Part shown: piece after piece, positions 8,854 through 18,554 of the stretch
How the letters are laid out: every line of letters starts with the position of its first letter
Numbering within the stretch: the first letter of the stretch is position 1
Source: an uncultured Paracoccaceae bacterium
GTDB taxonomy: Bacteria; Pseudomonadota; Alphaproteobacteria; Rhodobacterales; Rhodobacteraceae
DNA: 64,000 nt
NCBI GenBank assembly: GCA_947499635.1
Contig: CANMPD010000016.1
Location: 22,933-86,932 of the forward strand
Direction of reading: 5' to 3'
Translations under genes and position numbers: made by a program
The notes under the pieces: generated by a model
What the model saw: the letters and a program-made list of their open reading frames with translations, nothing else
Database searches by the model: none
Told to the model about the DNA's origin: nothing

Positions 8854-10026
8854 CTACTGAAGATCCGCAAAGGCTTCAGCCATCCGCGCACAAGCCTCTT
8901 TGATGCGTGAATGCTGTGTACCTAGATTGAAGCGCATGAAACTCTCTCCACCGCTGCCAAAGGTAGTGCCGTAGTTCGCCGCAATACGTGCTGATTTTTC
9001 AACCCGAGCTGTAAATTCCTCGCGTGACATACCCGTCCCAGAAAAATCCACCCAAGCCAAATAAGTCGCTTGAAGTGGCATCGATTTAAGGCCCGGGATG
9101 GCATTAATTGCTTCATCAAACACTTGTTTATTCTTAGTCAGATATGCAACCAATTGTTCAACATATTCTGCGCCTTGTTGAGAATAAGCCGCTATCGTCG
9201 CGAACTCGCCCGCTGTATTTGGCGAAATCCCAAGCCTTGTAATACGTTTACGAAATGCAGCCTGCAATTCGGGGTCATGAATCACGACTTGTCCCGTGTG
9301 TAATCCCGCGAAATTAAAAGTCTTTGAGGGCGCAACCAAAGTAATTAAGCGATTTTGAACGCTAGGCACTGCGACTTCCATCGGGAGGTGTTTGTGCCCT
9401 TCAAAAACTAAATCCATGTGGATCTCATCTGAGACCAAAATCAGGTCATGTCGTTCGCAAAATGCTGCGACCTGCTCTAACTCTTCACGCGTCCACACAC
9501 GGCCACCTGGATTATGGGGTGAGCAGAGAATAACCATTTTCTCGTTTCCGGTCATCTGCGCATCATAGGCATCAAAATCCATTTGATACGTGCCATCTTG
9601 TCGAACAAGACCGCATTCAACGACCTTCCGATCCGCCTGTGCAATCATTCGAGCAAATGCATGATACACGGGCGTAAACACCACGACTCCATCCCCCGGC
9701 GCGGTGTAGATGTCCAAACATAGGCCAATCGCATTCACTAAGCCTGTCGTCGTGAACACTGCGTTCTCGTCCACGGACCAGCCATGACGATTTTGCATCC
9801 ACCACTGAATAGCTCCAACATAGGGTTTGCGTGCATCGGTGTACCCGTAGATACCATGATCTGCCATATCGTGCATCTTACGAGACACCACGTCAGGTAC
9901 CGCAAAATCAGTATCGGCCACCCACATCGCCAAACCATCGTCTGGGGACACATTATATAGGTCCTCCATCGCATCCCACTTTTGCCCATAGGTCCCGCGG
10001 CGGTCGATGATTTGATCGAAATCCAT
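8854..10026 (-). CDS. MalY/PatB-type cystathionine beta-lyase (C-S lyase)
   Basis: This PLP-dependent fold-type I protein resembles MalY/PatB C-S lyases, which cleave cystathionine or cysteine conjugates. Characteristic segments are LCSPHNPGGRVW (substrate-binding Asn/Pro), LVSDEIHMDLVF and the PLP lysine in APSKTFNFAGLHTG. The frame opens at 10086, but the ATG at 10026 is preceded by AAGGAAA and begins with MDFDQIIDRRGTYGQKWD, the normal family N-terminus, giving 390 residues. The actual substrate cannot be told from sequence. It is divergent from the deformylase gene. Confidence 0.88.
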   Translation of the reverse strand: MDFDQIIDRRGTYGQKWDAMEDLYNVSPDDGLAMWVADTDFAVPDVVSRKMHDMADHGIYGYTDARKPYVGAIQWWMQNRHGWSVDENAVFTTTGLVNAIGLCLDIYTAPGDGVVVFTPVYHAFARMIAQADRKVVECGLVRQDGTYQMDFDAYDAQMTGNEKMVILCSPHNPGGRVWTREELEQVAAFCERHDLILVSDEIHMDLVFEGHKHLPMEVAVPSVQNRLITLVAPSKTFNFAGLHTGQVVIHDPELQAAFRKRITRLGISPNTAGEFATIAAYSQQGAEYVEQLVAYLTKNKQVFDEAINAIPGLKSMPLQATYLAWVDFSGTGMSREEFTARVEKSARIAANYGTTFGSGGESFMRFNLGTQHSRIKEACARMAEAFADLQ

Positions 10027-10201
10027 ATTACATTTCCTTAGTGTTTCTCGTGCTCTCGCGTTTCGATATGGCACATTTCGTGACAAAATCTCTCAAGCAA
10101 TAAGCAAGCGCAAGTAAAAGCAGATGATCGGAACAATAAATAGGCACACCGCCAGTGTAACAATTATTGCGAGCGCGCCAGCTTTGGCGTAAATGGCAGG
10201 C

Positions 10202-10720
10202 ATGAAACGCTCGATCCTGATACACCCCGACCCGCGACTGAAAAAACTCTGTGATCCTGTTGCGGACCTCAGTGATGATCTGCGGACTCTCGGCGATGAC
10301 ATGCTAGAAACCATGTACGATGCACCCGGCATCGGCTTGGCTGCGCCTCAGATTGGTATTTTGAGCCGTGTAATCGTCATGGATTGTATTCGTGAGGGCG
10401 AAGGCACGCCTAACCCAATGGTCATGTTTAACCCACGCGTCGTTGCCGCCTCGGAGGAAACCAGCGTCTATGACGAAGGATGCCTGTCCCTGCCAGAACA
10501 ATATGCAGAGGTCACACGTCCCGCTGAGGTCGATGTTGAATGGCTTGACCGTGACGGGAACCTACAGCAGCAAACCTTTGATGGTCTATGGGCGACCTGT
10601 GTCCAGCATGAAATTGACCATTTGGACGGCAAGCTCTTTATTGATTACCTAAAACCAATGAAACGTCAGGTGATTGTGCGCAAAGTACAAAAACTCAAAC
10701 GAGAGATGGCGCGGGGTTAG
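10202..10720 (+). CDS. def: Peptide deformylase
   Basis: This enzyme removes the N-formyl group from nascent proteins. All three metal-site motifs are intact: GIGLAAPQIG, EGCLSLP (Cys ligand) and QHEIDHLDG (HExxH). It would be 172 residues from the ATG at 10202 (MKRSILIHPDPRL); an in-frame ATG at 10193 is also possible and neither has a strong ribosome binding site. It is followed nine bases later by a degenerate paralogue and then by fmt, so enzymes that add and remove the formyl group are grouped. Confidence 0.95.
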   Translation: MKRSILIHPDPRLKKLCDPVADLSDDLRTLGDDMLETMYDAPGIGLAAPQIGILSRVIVMDCIREGEGTPNPMVMFNPRVVAASEETSVYDEGCLSLPEQYAEVTRPAEVDVEWLDRDGNLQQQTFDGLWATCVQHEIDHLDGKLFIDYLKPMKRQVIVRKVQKLKREMARG

Positions 10721-10729
10721 AAAGCACAC

Positions 10730-11224
10730 ATGACTGTTCGCCCTTGCCTACCATGGCCTGACAAACGTCTACGACGCACAGCCGACCCTGTTGTTGAAAT
10801 CACCGACGATATCCATGCCACATGGCAAGATATGATCGACACAATGGAAGCCATGCCAGGTGTCGGACTTGCCGCAACTCAGATCGGGATTATGAAGCGC
10901 CTTGCGGTGGTAGACGGATCAACACAGCGCGGTCAGGCGGTTTGCCTTGCAAACCCCGAAGTCCTTTACGCCTCCGTAGAGCTACGTGAGCACGACGAGG
11001 CCAGCCCCAATCTACCCGGTGTCTCAGCAAAAATTAAGCGCCCCCGAGCCGTCACAGTCCGCTTTATCAACAAAGATGGTAAAACAGAAGAACGCGACTT
11101 TATCGGGATCGAGGCGACATCAGTACAGCACCAAATCGATCATTTGAACGGCAAACTATATTTTGATCACCTCTCAAAGGTAAAACGAGATATGCTGATC
11201 AAGAAAGCGCAGAAACTCAGATAA
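10730..11224 (+). CDS. Peptide deformylase-like protein, catalytic residues lost
   Basis: This 164-residue protein aligns along its length with the preceding deformylase and has GVGLAATQIG as motif 1. Motif 2 reads DEASPNLPG where active enzymes have EGCLS: the metal-binding Cys is Ser, with neighbouring changes. Motif 3 reads QHQIDHLNG, keeping both histidines but replacing the catalytic Glu by Gln. From family knowledge, loss of both residues should abolish deformylase activity. The frame is intact and well kept between def and fmt, so it is probably a functional non-catalytic or repurposed paralogue and not decay. Confidence 0.85.
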   Translation: MTVRPCLPWPDKRLRRTADPVVEITDDIHATWQDMIDTMEAMPGVGLAATQIGIMKRLAVVDGSTQRGQAVCLANPEVLYASVELREHDEASPNLPGVSAKIKRPRAVTVRFINKDGKTEERDFIGIEATSVQHQIDHLNGKLYFDHLSKVKRDMLIKKAQKLR

Positions 11225-11237
11225 AAACGGATAAGAC

Positions 11238-12170
11238 ATGCGTATTATTTTTATGGGCACACCTGATTTTTCCGTCCCTGTTCTTGAGGAGCTTGTCGCC
11301 GCCGGTCACGAAATCGCAGCTGTTTACTGTCAACCGCCCCGCCCAGCAGGGCGTGGGAAAAAGGCGCGCCCAACGCCTGTGCATGCCCGCGCAGAAGAAC
11401 TTGGCCTTACGGTTCGTCATCCCCTGTCTCTTAAAGGCGAGGTTGAACAGCGCGATTTTTCCGAACTAAAAGCCGATATTGCGGTGGTTGTTGCCTATGG
11501 GCTTATCTTACCCCAGGCCATTTTAGAAAGCACCGCGCTTGGATGTATCAACATCCATGCCAGCCTATTGCCGCGCTGGCGTGGGGCTGCACCAATTCAT
11601 CGCGCAATTATGGCTGGGGACCGTGAAACCGGTGTTTGCATCATGCAGATGGAGGCGGGACTGGATACCGGCCCCGTACTCTTACGCGAGGATACCTTGA
11701 TCGGAGACACCGAGACCACCGCGCAACTGCATGATAGATTATCTGAAATGGGCGCGGGTCTTGTTGTTGAAGCCCTGTTAGCATTCGACGATTTAATGGC
11801 TGTGCCGCAATCAGAGACAGGCATCACATACGCCCATAAGATTGATAAATCCGAAGCTCAGATAAATTGGGCCTCTCCTGCCGCAACCGTTGATCGTCAA
11901 ATTCGCGGTTTGTCACCATTCCCGGGCGCGTGGACCATGCTGAACGGGGAACGCATTAAACTTTTGGCATCCCGTATCTCAAATGGTGACGCGCCCGCCG
12001 GAACAGTCTTAGACGATAACTTCACCATCGCATGTGCAGACGGAGCCGTACAAATCCTACGCGCCCAACGAGCAGGCAAAGGTGCCCAGGACAGTCAAAC
12101 ATTTCTGCACGGCTGTCCCATCAAGCCCGGAGACAGACTACAATCATCCTCAGCAACATCCGAGGAATAA
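11238..12170 (+). CDS. fmt: Methionyl-tRNA formyltransferase
   Basis: Fmt formylates initiator Met-tRNA using 10-formyltetrahydrofolate. The N-terminal [19 protein letters not shown] and the catalytic-domain segment [18 protein letters not shown] (family Asn-His-Asp site) are clear, followed by the C-terminal tRNA-binding domain ([14 protein letters not shown]). The length of 310 residues is standard. It starts 13 bases after the deformylase-like gene and ends four bases before a small membrane-protein gene, consistent with one plus-strand operon from def. Confidence 0.96.
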   Translation: MRIIFMGTPDFSVPVLEELVAAGHEIAAVYCQPPRPAGRGKKARPTPVHARAEELGLTVRHPLSLKGEVEQRDFSELKADIAVVVAYGLILPQAILESTALGCINIHASLLPRWRGAAPIHRAIMAGDRETGVCIMQMEAGLDTGPVLLREDTLIGDTETTAQLHDRLSEMGAGLVVEALLAFDDLMAVPQSETGITYAHKIDKSEAQINWASPAATVDRQIRGLSPFPGAWTMLNGERIKLLASRISNGDAPAGTVLDDNFTIACADGAVQILRAQRAGKGAQDSQTFLHGCPIKPGDRLQSSSATSEE

Positions 12171-12173
12171 CCA

Positions 12174-12410
12174 ATGTTTCTTACGCTATTTGGCACCATC
12201 GTTATTGCTGGTATCGTTGGCTACATCGCGGAACGATCTAATTTCACCCAAAATGGGATCTTACCGTCTATTATTATCTGCATCGGCGGAGCCTTTTTGT
12301 TCTTTTTCTTACGGCTCATGTTTGGGGTTGGTTTTTCCTCCCCAGGATGGAACGCAATCCTTTCATCAATCGGCGCGCTTATTATTGTCCCTACCCGTTG
12401 GCGAAGATAA
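12174..12410 (+). CDS. Small membrane protein, YeaQ/YmgE-like
   Basis: This 78-residue protein has three hydrophobic segments (about 3-19, 30-52 and 58-73), a Gly-rich first helix (IVIAGIVGYIAERS) and a basic end (PTRWRR). It resembles the short GlsB/YeaQ/YmgE transglycosylase-associated membrane proteins, but the similarity is loose and no function can be assigned. The start lies four bases after the fmt stop, so it is likely translated from the same transcript. Confidence 0.65.
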   Translation: MFLTLFGTIVIAGIVGYIAERSNFTQNGILPSIIICIGGAFLFFFLRLMFGVGFSSPGWNAILSSIGALIIVPTRWRR

Positions 12411-12514
12411 ATCAACTCAGAGGCGTCAAGTGACCGTCAAACTACCCTTGAGGTATACACTCTAAAACGTTACGTTCAATTATATTCGCGTCCCCAGAGA
12501 CCAAAGGAAATTGA

Positions 12515-13123
12515 ATGAGCACCTCCAAACTCGTCAATCTACGGCAGGACCTCAAACACGCGACTCGTGCACAGCACCAGCGGTTGGATGGGTACCTTGG
12601 TAACAAAGCGGAATTCCAAACGCGCCAACAATATTTATTATTCCTATGGGCTTTGATCGATACCCACAAAAAATTCGGCCTCCCGGCTGCGCGACAACGT
12701 GGCATATCGGATGATCTGAAACTTGAGTATCAACGTATTGTCGCACTGGAGCAGGATCTTGGACTTCCTTTAGCCTATAATAATTCTCATCCTCTTGAAC
12801 CACTATGGAAGTCTCAGACAAATGACTGCATGTCATATGCTTGGGGTGTTGGTTATGTATTGAATGGTTCCACACTTGGGGCATCAATGATGTTAAAGTA
12901 TAACTTCCTCGCCCCGAAATGGCCCCGTGCATACTTAACCCTAGGCCGAGACTACGCCCAATCAGGGCAGCTCAAGAGGTTTTTCAATTCTCTGGCACGG
13001 CAAGAGTTAAATTTAGAAGCCGCGATCTCTGGAGCGCGAGAGACATTTCTACATTTGGAAACTATACTCTTGCCAACGGTAAAACCGTCCGCAAAGGATA
13101 TAGAATATGCCGATTTCACCTGA
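12515..13123 (+). CDS. bphO: Biliverdin-producing heme oxygenase
   Basis: This heme oxygenase (202 residues) opens heme to biliverdin IX-alpha, the chromophore of bacteriophytochromes. Near the N-terminus LKHATRAQHQRLDG carries the likely axial heme ligand (H21). The flexible distal helix is represented by the Gly-rich YVLNGSTLGASMM. A good AAAGGAA ribosome site precedes the ATG. Its last 17 bases overlap the start of the phytochrome gene in another frame, which points to translational coupling. The 104 bases upstream, after the small membrane-protein gene, probably hold its own promoter. Confidence 0.9.
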   Translation: MSTSKLVNLRQDLKHATRAQHQRLDGYLGNKAEFQTRQQYLLFLWALIDTHKKFGLPAARQRGISDDLKLEYQRIVALEQDLGLPLAYNNSHPLEPLWKSQTNDCMSYAWGVGYVLNGSTLGASMMLKYNFLAPKWPRAYLTLGRDYAQSGQLKRFFNSLARQELNLEAAISGARETFLHLETILLPTVKPSAKDIEYADFT

Positions 13124-15653
13124 AGATTTGGAAGAAGCGTTAAATACCTGCGCAACTGAACCCGTTCATATTCCCGGTCGTGTGCAATCATTTGCATGTG
13201 TTTTGGTCGCGGATATGAGAACACGTGACATTCGATATGTAAGCGAGAATTCTGAAATATTCCTAGGCCATACCCCCTCGAAGCTTTTGGAGGAAAACTT
13301 TACAGAACGCTTTGGATCAGAAATTTGGCATGCTATCGCAAATACCGCTGCAGGAACGCGCGCGGATCAACATATCACATTTGTTGGCACCTTTCCATTC
13401 AATGGTAAAAACACCGATATAAGCGTATACCAATCTGGCGACTGCTTTGTTCTCGAGATCGAGCATACGCAACACAACAGCACGCTTAGCTCATCTCATG
13501 CGTTGAAAACACTTAGTTTTCTGACACAACAATTGCACAGTCGAAAAACCCCTGGCGAGCTGATCGCGGTTGCAGCGCGATTGATGCAGTTTCTGACTGA
13601 ATACGATCGCGTGATCATTTATAACTTTGACAAAGATTATAATAGTGAGGTCATTGCCGAAGCCGCTGAACGTGACATGGATCCATTGTTAGGACTTCGC
13701 TTCCCGAACACGGATATTCCACCGCAAGTCCGGGACATCATGTCACGCGTACCATTGCGAATGATTGCGGACGTTGAACAAGCTATGCCGCAAATCTTGA
13801 CGACCTCAAAAGAAACTAAACCGCTTGATATGACATTGGGCGCCGCACGTGGCGTATCTCCTGTTCATCTGCAGTATATCGCCAATATGGGTTTACGCGC
13901 GACTATGGCGCTCTCGATTACGGTAAACGGTGCACTCTGGGGGGTTATCTCATTCAACCATCGGTCTCCAAAGGTACCAGACCGTGCAACGCGTGATCTG
14001 CTGGTCAACTTCCTCGAGATCTTTAATCTCAAGCTCGAAACGCTGATTAACAAAGAACGCCTGAAACTGATCGCACGTGTAGACGCTTTCACAGATGGTG
14101 TATTGAGTGATTTGAACGACGACAAATCGATGCAAGAAGCTCTACCAGAAGTGAGCAAAACAGTTTTAGACGTCATGTCAGCCCAGGGCTTTGCCTGCAC
14201 TATAGGCGGGAAAACGACAACCTTTGGGATAACCCCCAACGCGCGACTTATGGATGCCTTAGCCGATAGCGTGCATGCAAACTCAGATAAATTTCAGACA
14301 TTTGATTGCCTGCGCAAGAGTTTCCCCGCCCTTTCAGAAGACTTAAACGGATGTGCAGGAGCCGTGGTCGTTTCAATAAAATCTGGGCTGATGATATGCA
14401 TCTTTCGTGAAGCTGTGACTCAGTCCATCTCTTGGGCTGGAAATCCAGAAAAAGAAATTGAGGTCAATTCCGGTATCAAACGCCTTGCGCCACGTGCGTC
14501 ATTTTCAATTTACCTAGAAGAAAAACGCGATCACTGTGCCCCTTGGAGTAACGAAACCCTACACACAGCCAAACAAATCTGGTCTTTGCTGAATGCCGCC
14601 GAGCGCAGAGTATTAATGAATACTTTAAACCGTCAGCAAAACTTAATGATCCACGAGCTCAACCATCGCGTGCGAAACATTCTATCGCTTGTAAAATCAG
14701 TGTCCCGACAAGCCAGACGGTATAATGATCCACAAGGTGCGGACACCGAAGCGCTTGAGGCCCGGATTCAAGCTCTCGCCGCTGCCCATGATCTCACATC
14801 TGCAAGCAACTCAACAGCTTTGAACATAAAGGATATGATCACCTCTGAACTCAAACCATTCAACATCGGGACACAATATCGCATTATCGGAGACGATTAT
14901 TTCGTTCGTGCCGAAACAGTCCCTATTTTTTCTCTGATCATTCATGAGCTGGTGACAAATGCAGTCAAACACGGTGCGCTATCAGAGGAGAATGGTCACA
15001 TCGAAGTGTCCCTGTCGGACACCAGCGATGGTCTTCAGATTATATGGCAAGAACTTAATGGGCCAACCGTCACCAAGCCAGAATATATGGGGTTTGGGTC
15101 TATTTTAATCGAAGAAGCTGTCCCTTACGAACTCGATGGAACCGCAAATTTAATCTTTGATGAAACGGGAGTTCGAGCCGAAATCACGCTCCCCTCCACA
15201 GTTCTCTCTGAACCGACCTCGGTACAAGCGCCAGCCAGTGAAGCGCTGTTATTTAACCGTGATCAAGATCATACTGAAGAAACAATATTACCGCATCTTG
15301 CATCTACTTTATCAGTCATGGTGCTAGAGGATAATTTTATTATCGCACAAGATCTATGTGACCTCATTTCAGATTTCGGTATTCAAGACGTCAAGCGTAC
15401 CTCTAACGTCGTAAGTGCGCATAAATATCTCGACGAAAATGTACCAGATGTGGCCATTTTAGACATCAATCTCGGTGGGGATGAGACAAGTACTCCTATC
15501 GCATCGAGACTCGTCCAAATGAATGTCCCATTCTTTTTCATCACTGGATACGGAAATACAGCAAATTTACCCTATTCGCTCAACCATATCCAAAGACTCA
15601 CTAAACCCGTCACACGCCAACAGCTGTATTCAAGCATCGCCCGTCATATTTAA
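13107..15653 (+). CDS. bphP: Bacteriophytochrome histidine kinase with C-terminal receiver
   Basis: This red/far-red photoreceptor kinase (848 residues) has the order PAS - GAF - PHY - HWE-type kinase - receiver. The biliverdin-attaching cysteine is at C15 (NTCATEPVHIPG). In the GAF domain the DIP motif (PNTDIPP, D about 203) and the chromophore histidine (SPVHLQY, H about 254) are kept. The PHY tongue has WAGNPEK and PRASF. The kinase has HELNHRVRNIL (phospho-His about 515), the HWE/HisKA_2 pattern, and an N box HELVTNAVKHGAL. The receiver (from about 735) has VLEDNF and the phospho-acceptor Asp in ILDINLGG. There is no diguanylate cyclase output. The target of the receiver is unknown. Confidence 0.93.
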   Translation: MPISPEDLEEALNTCATEPVHIPGRVQSFACVLVADMRTRDIRYVSENSEIFLGHTPSKLLEENFTERFGSEIWHAIANTAAGTRADQHITFVGTFPFNGKNTDISVYQSGDCFVLEIEHTQHNSTLSSSHALKTLSFLTQQLHSRKTPGELIAVAARLMQFLTEYDRVIIYNFDKDYNSEVIAEAAERDMDPLLGLRFPNTDIPPQVRDIMSRVPLRMIADVEQAMPQILTTSKETKPLDMTLGAARGVSPVHLQYIANMGLRATMALSITVNGALWGVISFNHRSPKVPDRATRDLLVNFLEIFNLKLETLINKERLKLIARVDAFTDGVLSDLNDDKSMQEALPEVSKTVLDVMSAQGFACTIGGKTTTFGITPNARLMDALADSVHANSDKFQTFDCLRKSFPALSEDLNGCAGAVVVSIKSGLMICIFREAVTQSISWAGNPEKEIEVNSGIKRLAPRASFSIYLEEKRDHCAPWSNETLHTAKQIWSLLNAAERRVLMNTLNRQQNLMIHELNHRVRNILSLVKSVSRQARRYNDPQGADTEALEARIQALAAAHDLTSASNSTALNIKDMITSELKPFNIGTQYRIIGDDYFVRAETVPIFSLIIHELVTNAVKHGALSEENGHIEVSLSDTSDGLQIIWQELNGPTVTKPEYMGFGSILIEEAVPYELDGTANLIFDETGVRAEITLPSTVLSEPTSVQAPASEALLFNRDQDHTEETILPHLASTLSVMVLEDNFIIAQDLCDLISDFGIQDVKRTSNVVSAHKYLDENVPDVAILDINLGGDETSTPIASRLVQMNVPFFFITGYGNTANLPYSLNHIQRLTKPVTRQQLYSSIARHI

Positions 15654-15726
15654 AGCGTATCCCACCGGCAGGTATCAATCATCAATCAGAGAGTTTATCT
15701 GCCGCAAGTTCAGAGCAAATCGCGCC

Positions 15727-16146
15727 TCAATCGTCCTGAATTCTGCCGCGGCCAGACTTAATACCTGCCCGGCGTTTCTTCGCATCCAATCGTCGTTCAA
15801 CAGAACCTCGTGTTGGTTTTGTCGCAATCCTTCTCTTGGGAACAACCAGTGCCTTTTGAACCATTTCGACAAGGCGTTCACGTACAATTTCGCGGTTACG
15901 AACTTGGCTACGGCTTTCATCACATTGCAAGGTAATGGCCCCGTCCTTACTCCAACGACGTCCAGCGATACGCTTTAGTCGGTTTTTCACCGCAGGAGAT
16001 AAAGACGGAGATCGCTCAGCTTCGAAACGCAGCTCAACTGCTGAAGAGACTTTGTTTACATTCTGCCCACCGGGGCCTGACGCTCGCATAAAGCTTTCGG
16101 TCATTTCCCAATCTTGCAGAGATATTGTGGGGTTGATGTATAACAT
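15727..16146 (-). CDS. arfB: Ribosome-rescue peptidyl-tRNA hydrolase ArfB
   Basis: ArfB (YaeJ) frees ribosomes stalled on mRNAs lacking a stop codon. It keeps the release-factor GGQ motif (ASGPGGQNVNK, Gly26-Gly27-Gln28). The C-terminal tail is highly basic (RRIATKPTRGSVERRLDAKKRRAG), which in the family enters the empty mRNA channel. At 139 residues it has the expected size and lacks the stop-codon-recognition domains of RF1/RF2. It is convergent with bphP. Confidence 0.93.
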   Translation of the reverse strand: MLYINPTISLQDWEMTESFMRASGPGGQNVNKVSSAVELRFEAERSPSLSPAVKNRLKRIAGRRWSKDGAITLQCDESRSQVRNREIVRERLVEMVQKALVVPKRRIATKPTRGSVERRLDAKKRRAGIKSGRGRIQDD

Positions 16147-16197
16147 ACTGGCTACATAAACAGAGAGGCCTAACAGCGCAAATCAAAGGCACTCCCC

Positions 16198-17094
16198 TTA
16201 ACGCGACTTGAGTACCTCGGCGCATTGCTGTGGTAAATCAGAGAGTCGATAATCACCTTGTCGTTTTGGTTTGGGTTTAGGAGCATTAGGGTCAATCGGT
16301 TTCGCTTTGGGCGGATTGAGAATATTACTCACCCATTGCTCCGCATCCGCGCACCCATCGCCTTTGGGAGGATCCGCTTGATCGATACAACCACGTGCCC
16401 CGCGTGGGCACTTAAGGCGGACATGAAAATGATAATGATGTCCCCACCAAGGGCGAATTTTACGTAACCAGCGTCGATCTCCGGTTTCATCTTGGCACAT
16501 TTTCACCTTTGCGCCAGGAAACACAAAGATACGGGCCACACGTTTATCCTTGGCCGCAGTGCGTAAAACGGCGTGATGTGCGTCGCTCCAGTTACTATTT
16601 ACATATGCACCATTCGCGCGCCTCGTAGAAATAGACGAAATACTTTCACGTTCAGCTTTGCTCAAATCTAGACGCTTTGGTGGCAGCATCCAGATATCTG
16701 CATCCAAACCAATTTGATGGCTGCGGTGCCCAGATAACATCGGCCCACCACGCGGCTGGCTAATGTCACCAACATATAACCCTTCCCAACCAGGTTGCTT
16801 CGCGGCAAAGCGGCTAAGGTCTTGGACAAAATCAACCGTCTTAGGGTGCCCCCAATTGCGGTTACGTGACAAGCGCATTGCTTGCCATGTCGGCCCTGTT
16901 TCCGGCAACTGGACAGCCCCGGCAACGCACCCTTTTGCATAGGACCCCAAAGGGGCTGCGCGCTGTTGAGAAGCCTGCGTTTTCGCCCCGAACAATTGCT
17001 TAGCCGCGACCTCAGCCATAACCGAAGTGCCACTTATCACCACTACGCTGATAGAAAGAAAGCAAAGCGCAACGATATATATGCTCTTTTTCAA
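16198..17094 (-). CDS. mepA: Penicillin-insensitive murein endopeptidase
   Basis: MepA is a periplasmic zinc peptidase that cuts D-Ala-mDAP cross-links in peptidoglycan. An N-terminal signal peptide (KKSIYIVALCFLSISVVV) is followed by family motifs: GPMLSGHRSHQIGLDADIW (zinc ligands) and WWGHHYHFHVRL. Cysteines in KGCVAG, KMCQD, LKCPRG and GCID suggest disulphides. The frame opens at 17121, but the TTG at 17094 overlaps the TGA of the upstream transporter gene (TTGA), is preceded by AGGAGA, and puts the signal peptide at the very N-terminus; it is preferred and gives 298 residues. Confidence 0.92.
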   Translation of the reverse strand: MKKSIYIVALCFLSISVVVISGTSVMAEVAAKQLFGAKTQASQQRAAPLGSYAKGCVAGAVQLPETGPTWQAMRLSRNRNWGHPKTVDFVQDLSRFAAKQPGWEGLYVGDISQPRGGPMLSGHRSHQIGLDADIWMLPPKRLDLSKAERESISSISTRRANGAYVNSNWSDAHHAVLRTAAKDKRVARIFVFPGAKVKMCQDETGDRRWLRKIRPWWGHHYHFHVRLKCPRGARGCIDQADPPKGDGCADAEQWVSNILNPPKAKPIDPNAPKPKPKRQGDYRLSDLPQQCAEVLKSR

Positions 17095-18470
17095 GCCTGA
17101 TCTCCTGCCGCATCCACCCAACGTAATAAAAGCAGACTAAGCAGGAATAAAGCAAGCACTGGCGTTAAACCAATACGCGCATTTTCAGTAATAATCGTCA
17201 CAAGCGTTATAAGTGCGGGCGCTAGAAAGGCAGTCGCACGGCCCGTCAGCCCATAAAGGCCAAAGGCCTCAGTTGCGGTTTCTGTGGTTGTATGGCGTAC
17301 CATTAAAGTTCTGCTCGCTGCTTGCAATGCGCCACCAAAGCCGCCAATCACAATACCGCACGCAAAGAAAATAACATCAGGCAACATCGATTCTGGCGGT
17401 AACGCGAAGCCAAACAACTGCTGACGTGACATGCAAATAATAGTCAGACACACAAGACAAAGTGCGACAATAGACATCAAAATAACAGGCTTTGGCCCGA
17501 AACGACGGTCAGCACGTCCCCCCAGCCAACTGAGTAAAGCCGATGAAATTGCCGCTATGACGCCGAATATTCCGATTTGGGTAATATCCCAACCCAAAAC
17601 GAGGCCTGCATAAACACCCCCAAATCCGTATATACCATTCAACGCATCACGATAGAGCATTGATGCGCCCAGATAGCTGGTTAAGCTCTTACGTCCACGC
17701 AGCCCCTTGATCGTCTTACCAACGTTCAAAATTGCTTGAGAAAAGGATACCGGCTTTGCCCCTTCACGTGGTGAATCCCTAACCCACATGAAATACGGCA
17801 CCATAAACACTGCAAACCAGATAGCGACAAATGGCCCGATTGCACGTGTGCCTTCTTTCGATGCAGGCTCTAAATCGAAAACAGGATCCAGTCCGATTAT
17901 TGTTTTGCCATTTCCCTGCTCGACGAACAGCAACAAAGCGATAAATAGAGCAATAACTCCGCCCAGATAACCAAAGGCAAACCCAGACCCTGAAATCTCA
18001 CCAACCTTTTCACGACTGGCAAGCCCTGGCAGTTGGGAGTTCGTAAAAATCGCTGCAAACTCGACCGCGATAAAACCTACACCAAAGCTTGCCATCGCAA
18101 ACCATAGGTTTGATCCATCTGGCGCAGTATACCAAAGACCTGCAGCCCCAATCGTACATGCAAGGGAAAACACAGCCATCCAGCGCATCCGGTGACCATT
18201 CGCATCAGCCAACGCGCCCAAAAAGGGCGCGCTTAAACCAATCGCGAGCCCGATGGCTGACAGGCAACCAGACCACATAGCCTGCGCTTGTGCCTTCGCC
18301 GCCTCAGTGTCCAAACCTGCATCTAAAAAATGCTGTGTTGCCGCAAAAGCAAAGAACGGGCCAAATACAAATGTAACCAGAAGGGTATGGTAAGGCTGAC
18401 TCGCCCAGTCAAAAAACCACCATCCCCAAATTTCTTTCGAGATCCGTCGAGGCCCGCGATATTGTGCCAT
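17091..18470 (-). CDS. MFS transporter, UMF1 family
   Basis: This polytopic membrane protein (459 residues, about 12 helices) begins with ISKEIWGWWFFDWASQPYHTLL, characteristic of UMF1-type major-facilitator proteins related to yeast Atg22. Later conserved pieces are LGALADANGHR between helices 2 and 3 and the LGGRADRRFGPKP loop mid-protein. The substrate is unknown; in yeast Atg22 exports amino acids from the vacuole, which need not apply here. The stop overlaps the start of mepA, so the two are cotranscribed. Confidence 0.85.
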   Translation of the reverse strand: MAQYRGPRRISKEIWGWWFFDWASQPYHTLLVTFVFGPFFAFAATQHFLDAGLDTEAAKAQAQAMWSGCLSAIGLAIGLSAPFLGALADANGHRMRWMAVFSLACTIGAAGLWYTAPDGSNLWFAMASFGVGFIAVEFAAIFTNSQLPGLASREKVGEISGSGFAFGYLGGVIALFIALLLFVEQGNGKTIIGLDPVFDLEPASKEGTRAIGPFVAIWFAVFMVPYFMWVRDSPREGAKPVSFSQAILNVGKTIKGLRGRKSLTSYLGASMLYRDALNGIYGFGGVYAGLVLGWDITQIGIFGVIAAISSALLSWLGGRADRRFGPKPVILMSIVALCLVCLTIICMSRQQLFGFALPPESMLPDVIFFACGIVIGGFGGALQAASRTLMVRHTTTETATEAFGLYGLTGRATAFLAPALITLVTIITENARIGLTPVLALFLLSLLLLRWVDAAGDQA

Positions 18471-18554
18471 TTACCCTGAAATTCCAGCTGGTTCTATTTT
18501 CCTCTCTTTGACCTTTCTTAAGATACAAATGCAAGAGAGCCTTCGCTTACGGCG

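Noticed and set aside
12034..12465. Plus-strand open frame (143 codons) over the end of fmt and the small membrane-protein gene
   Set aside because: It overlaps two better genes, has no ribosome site and shows no family motif.
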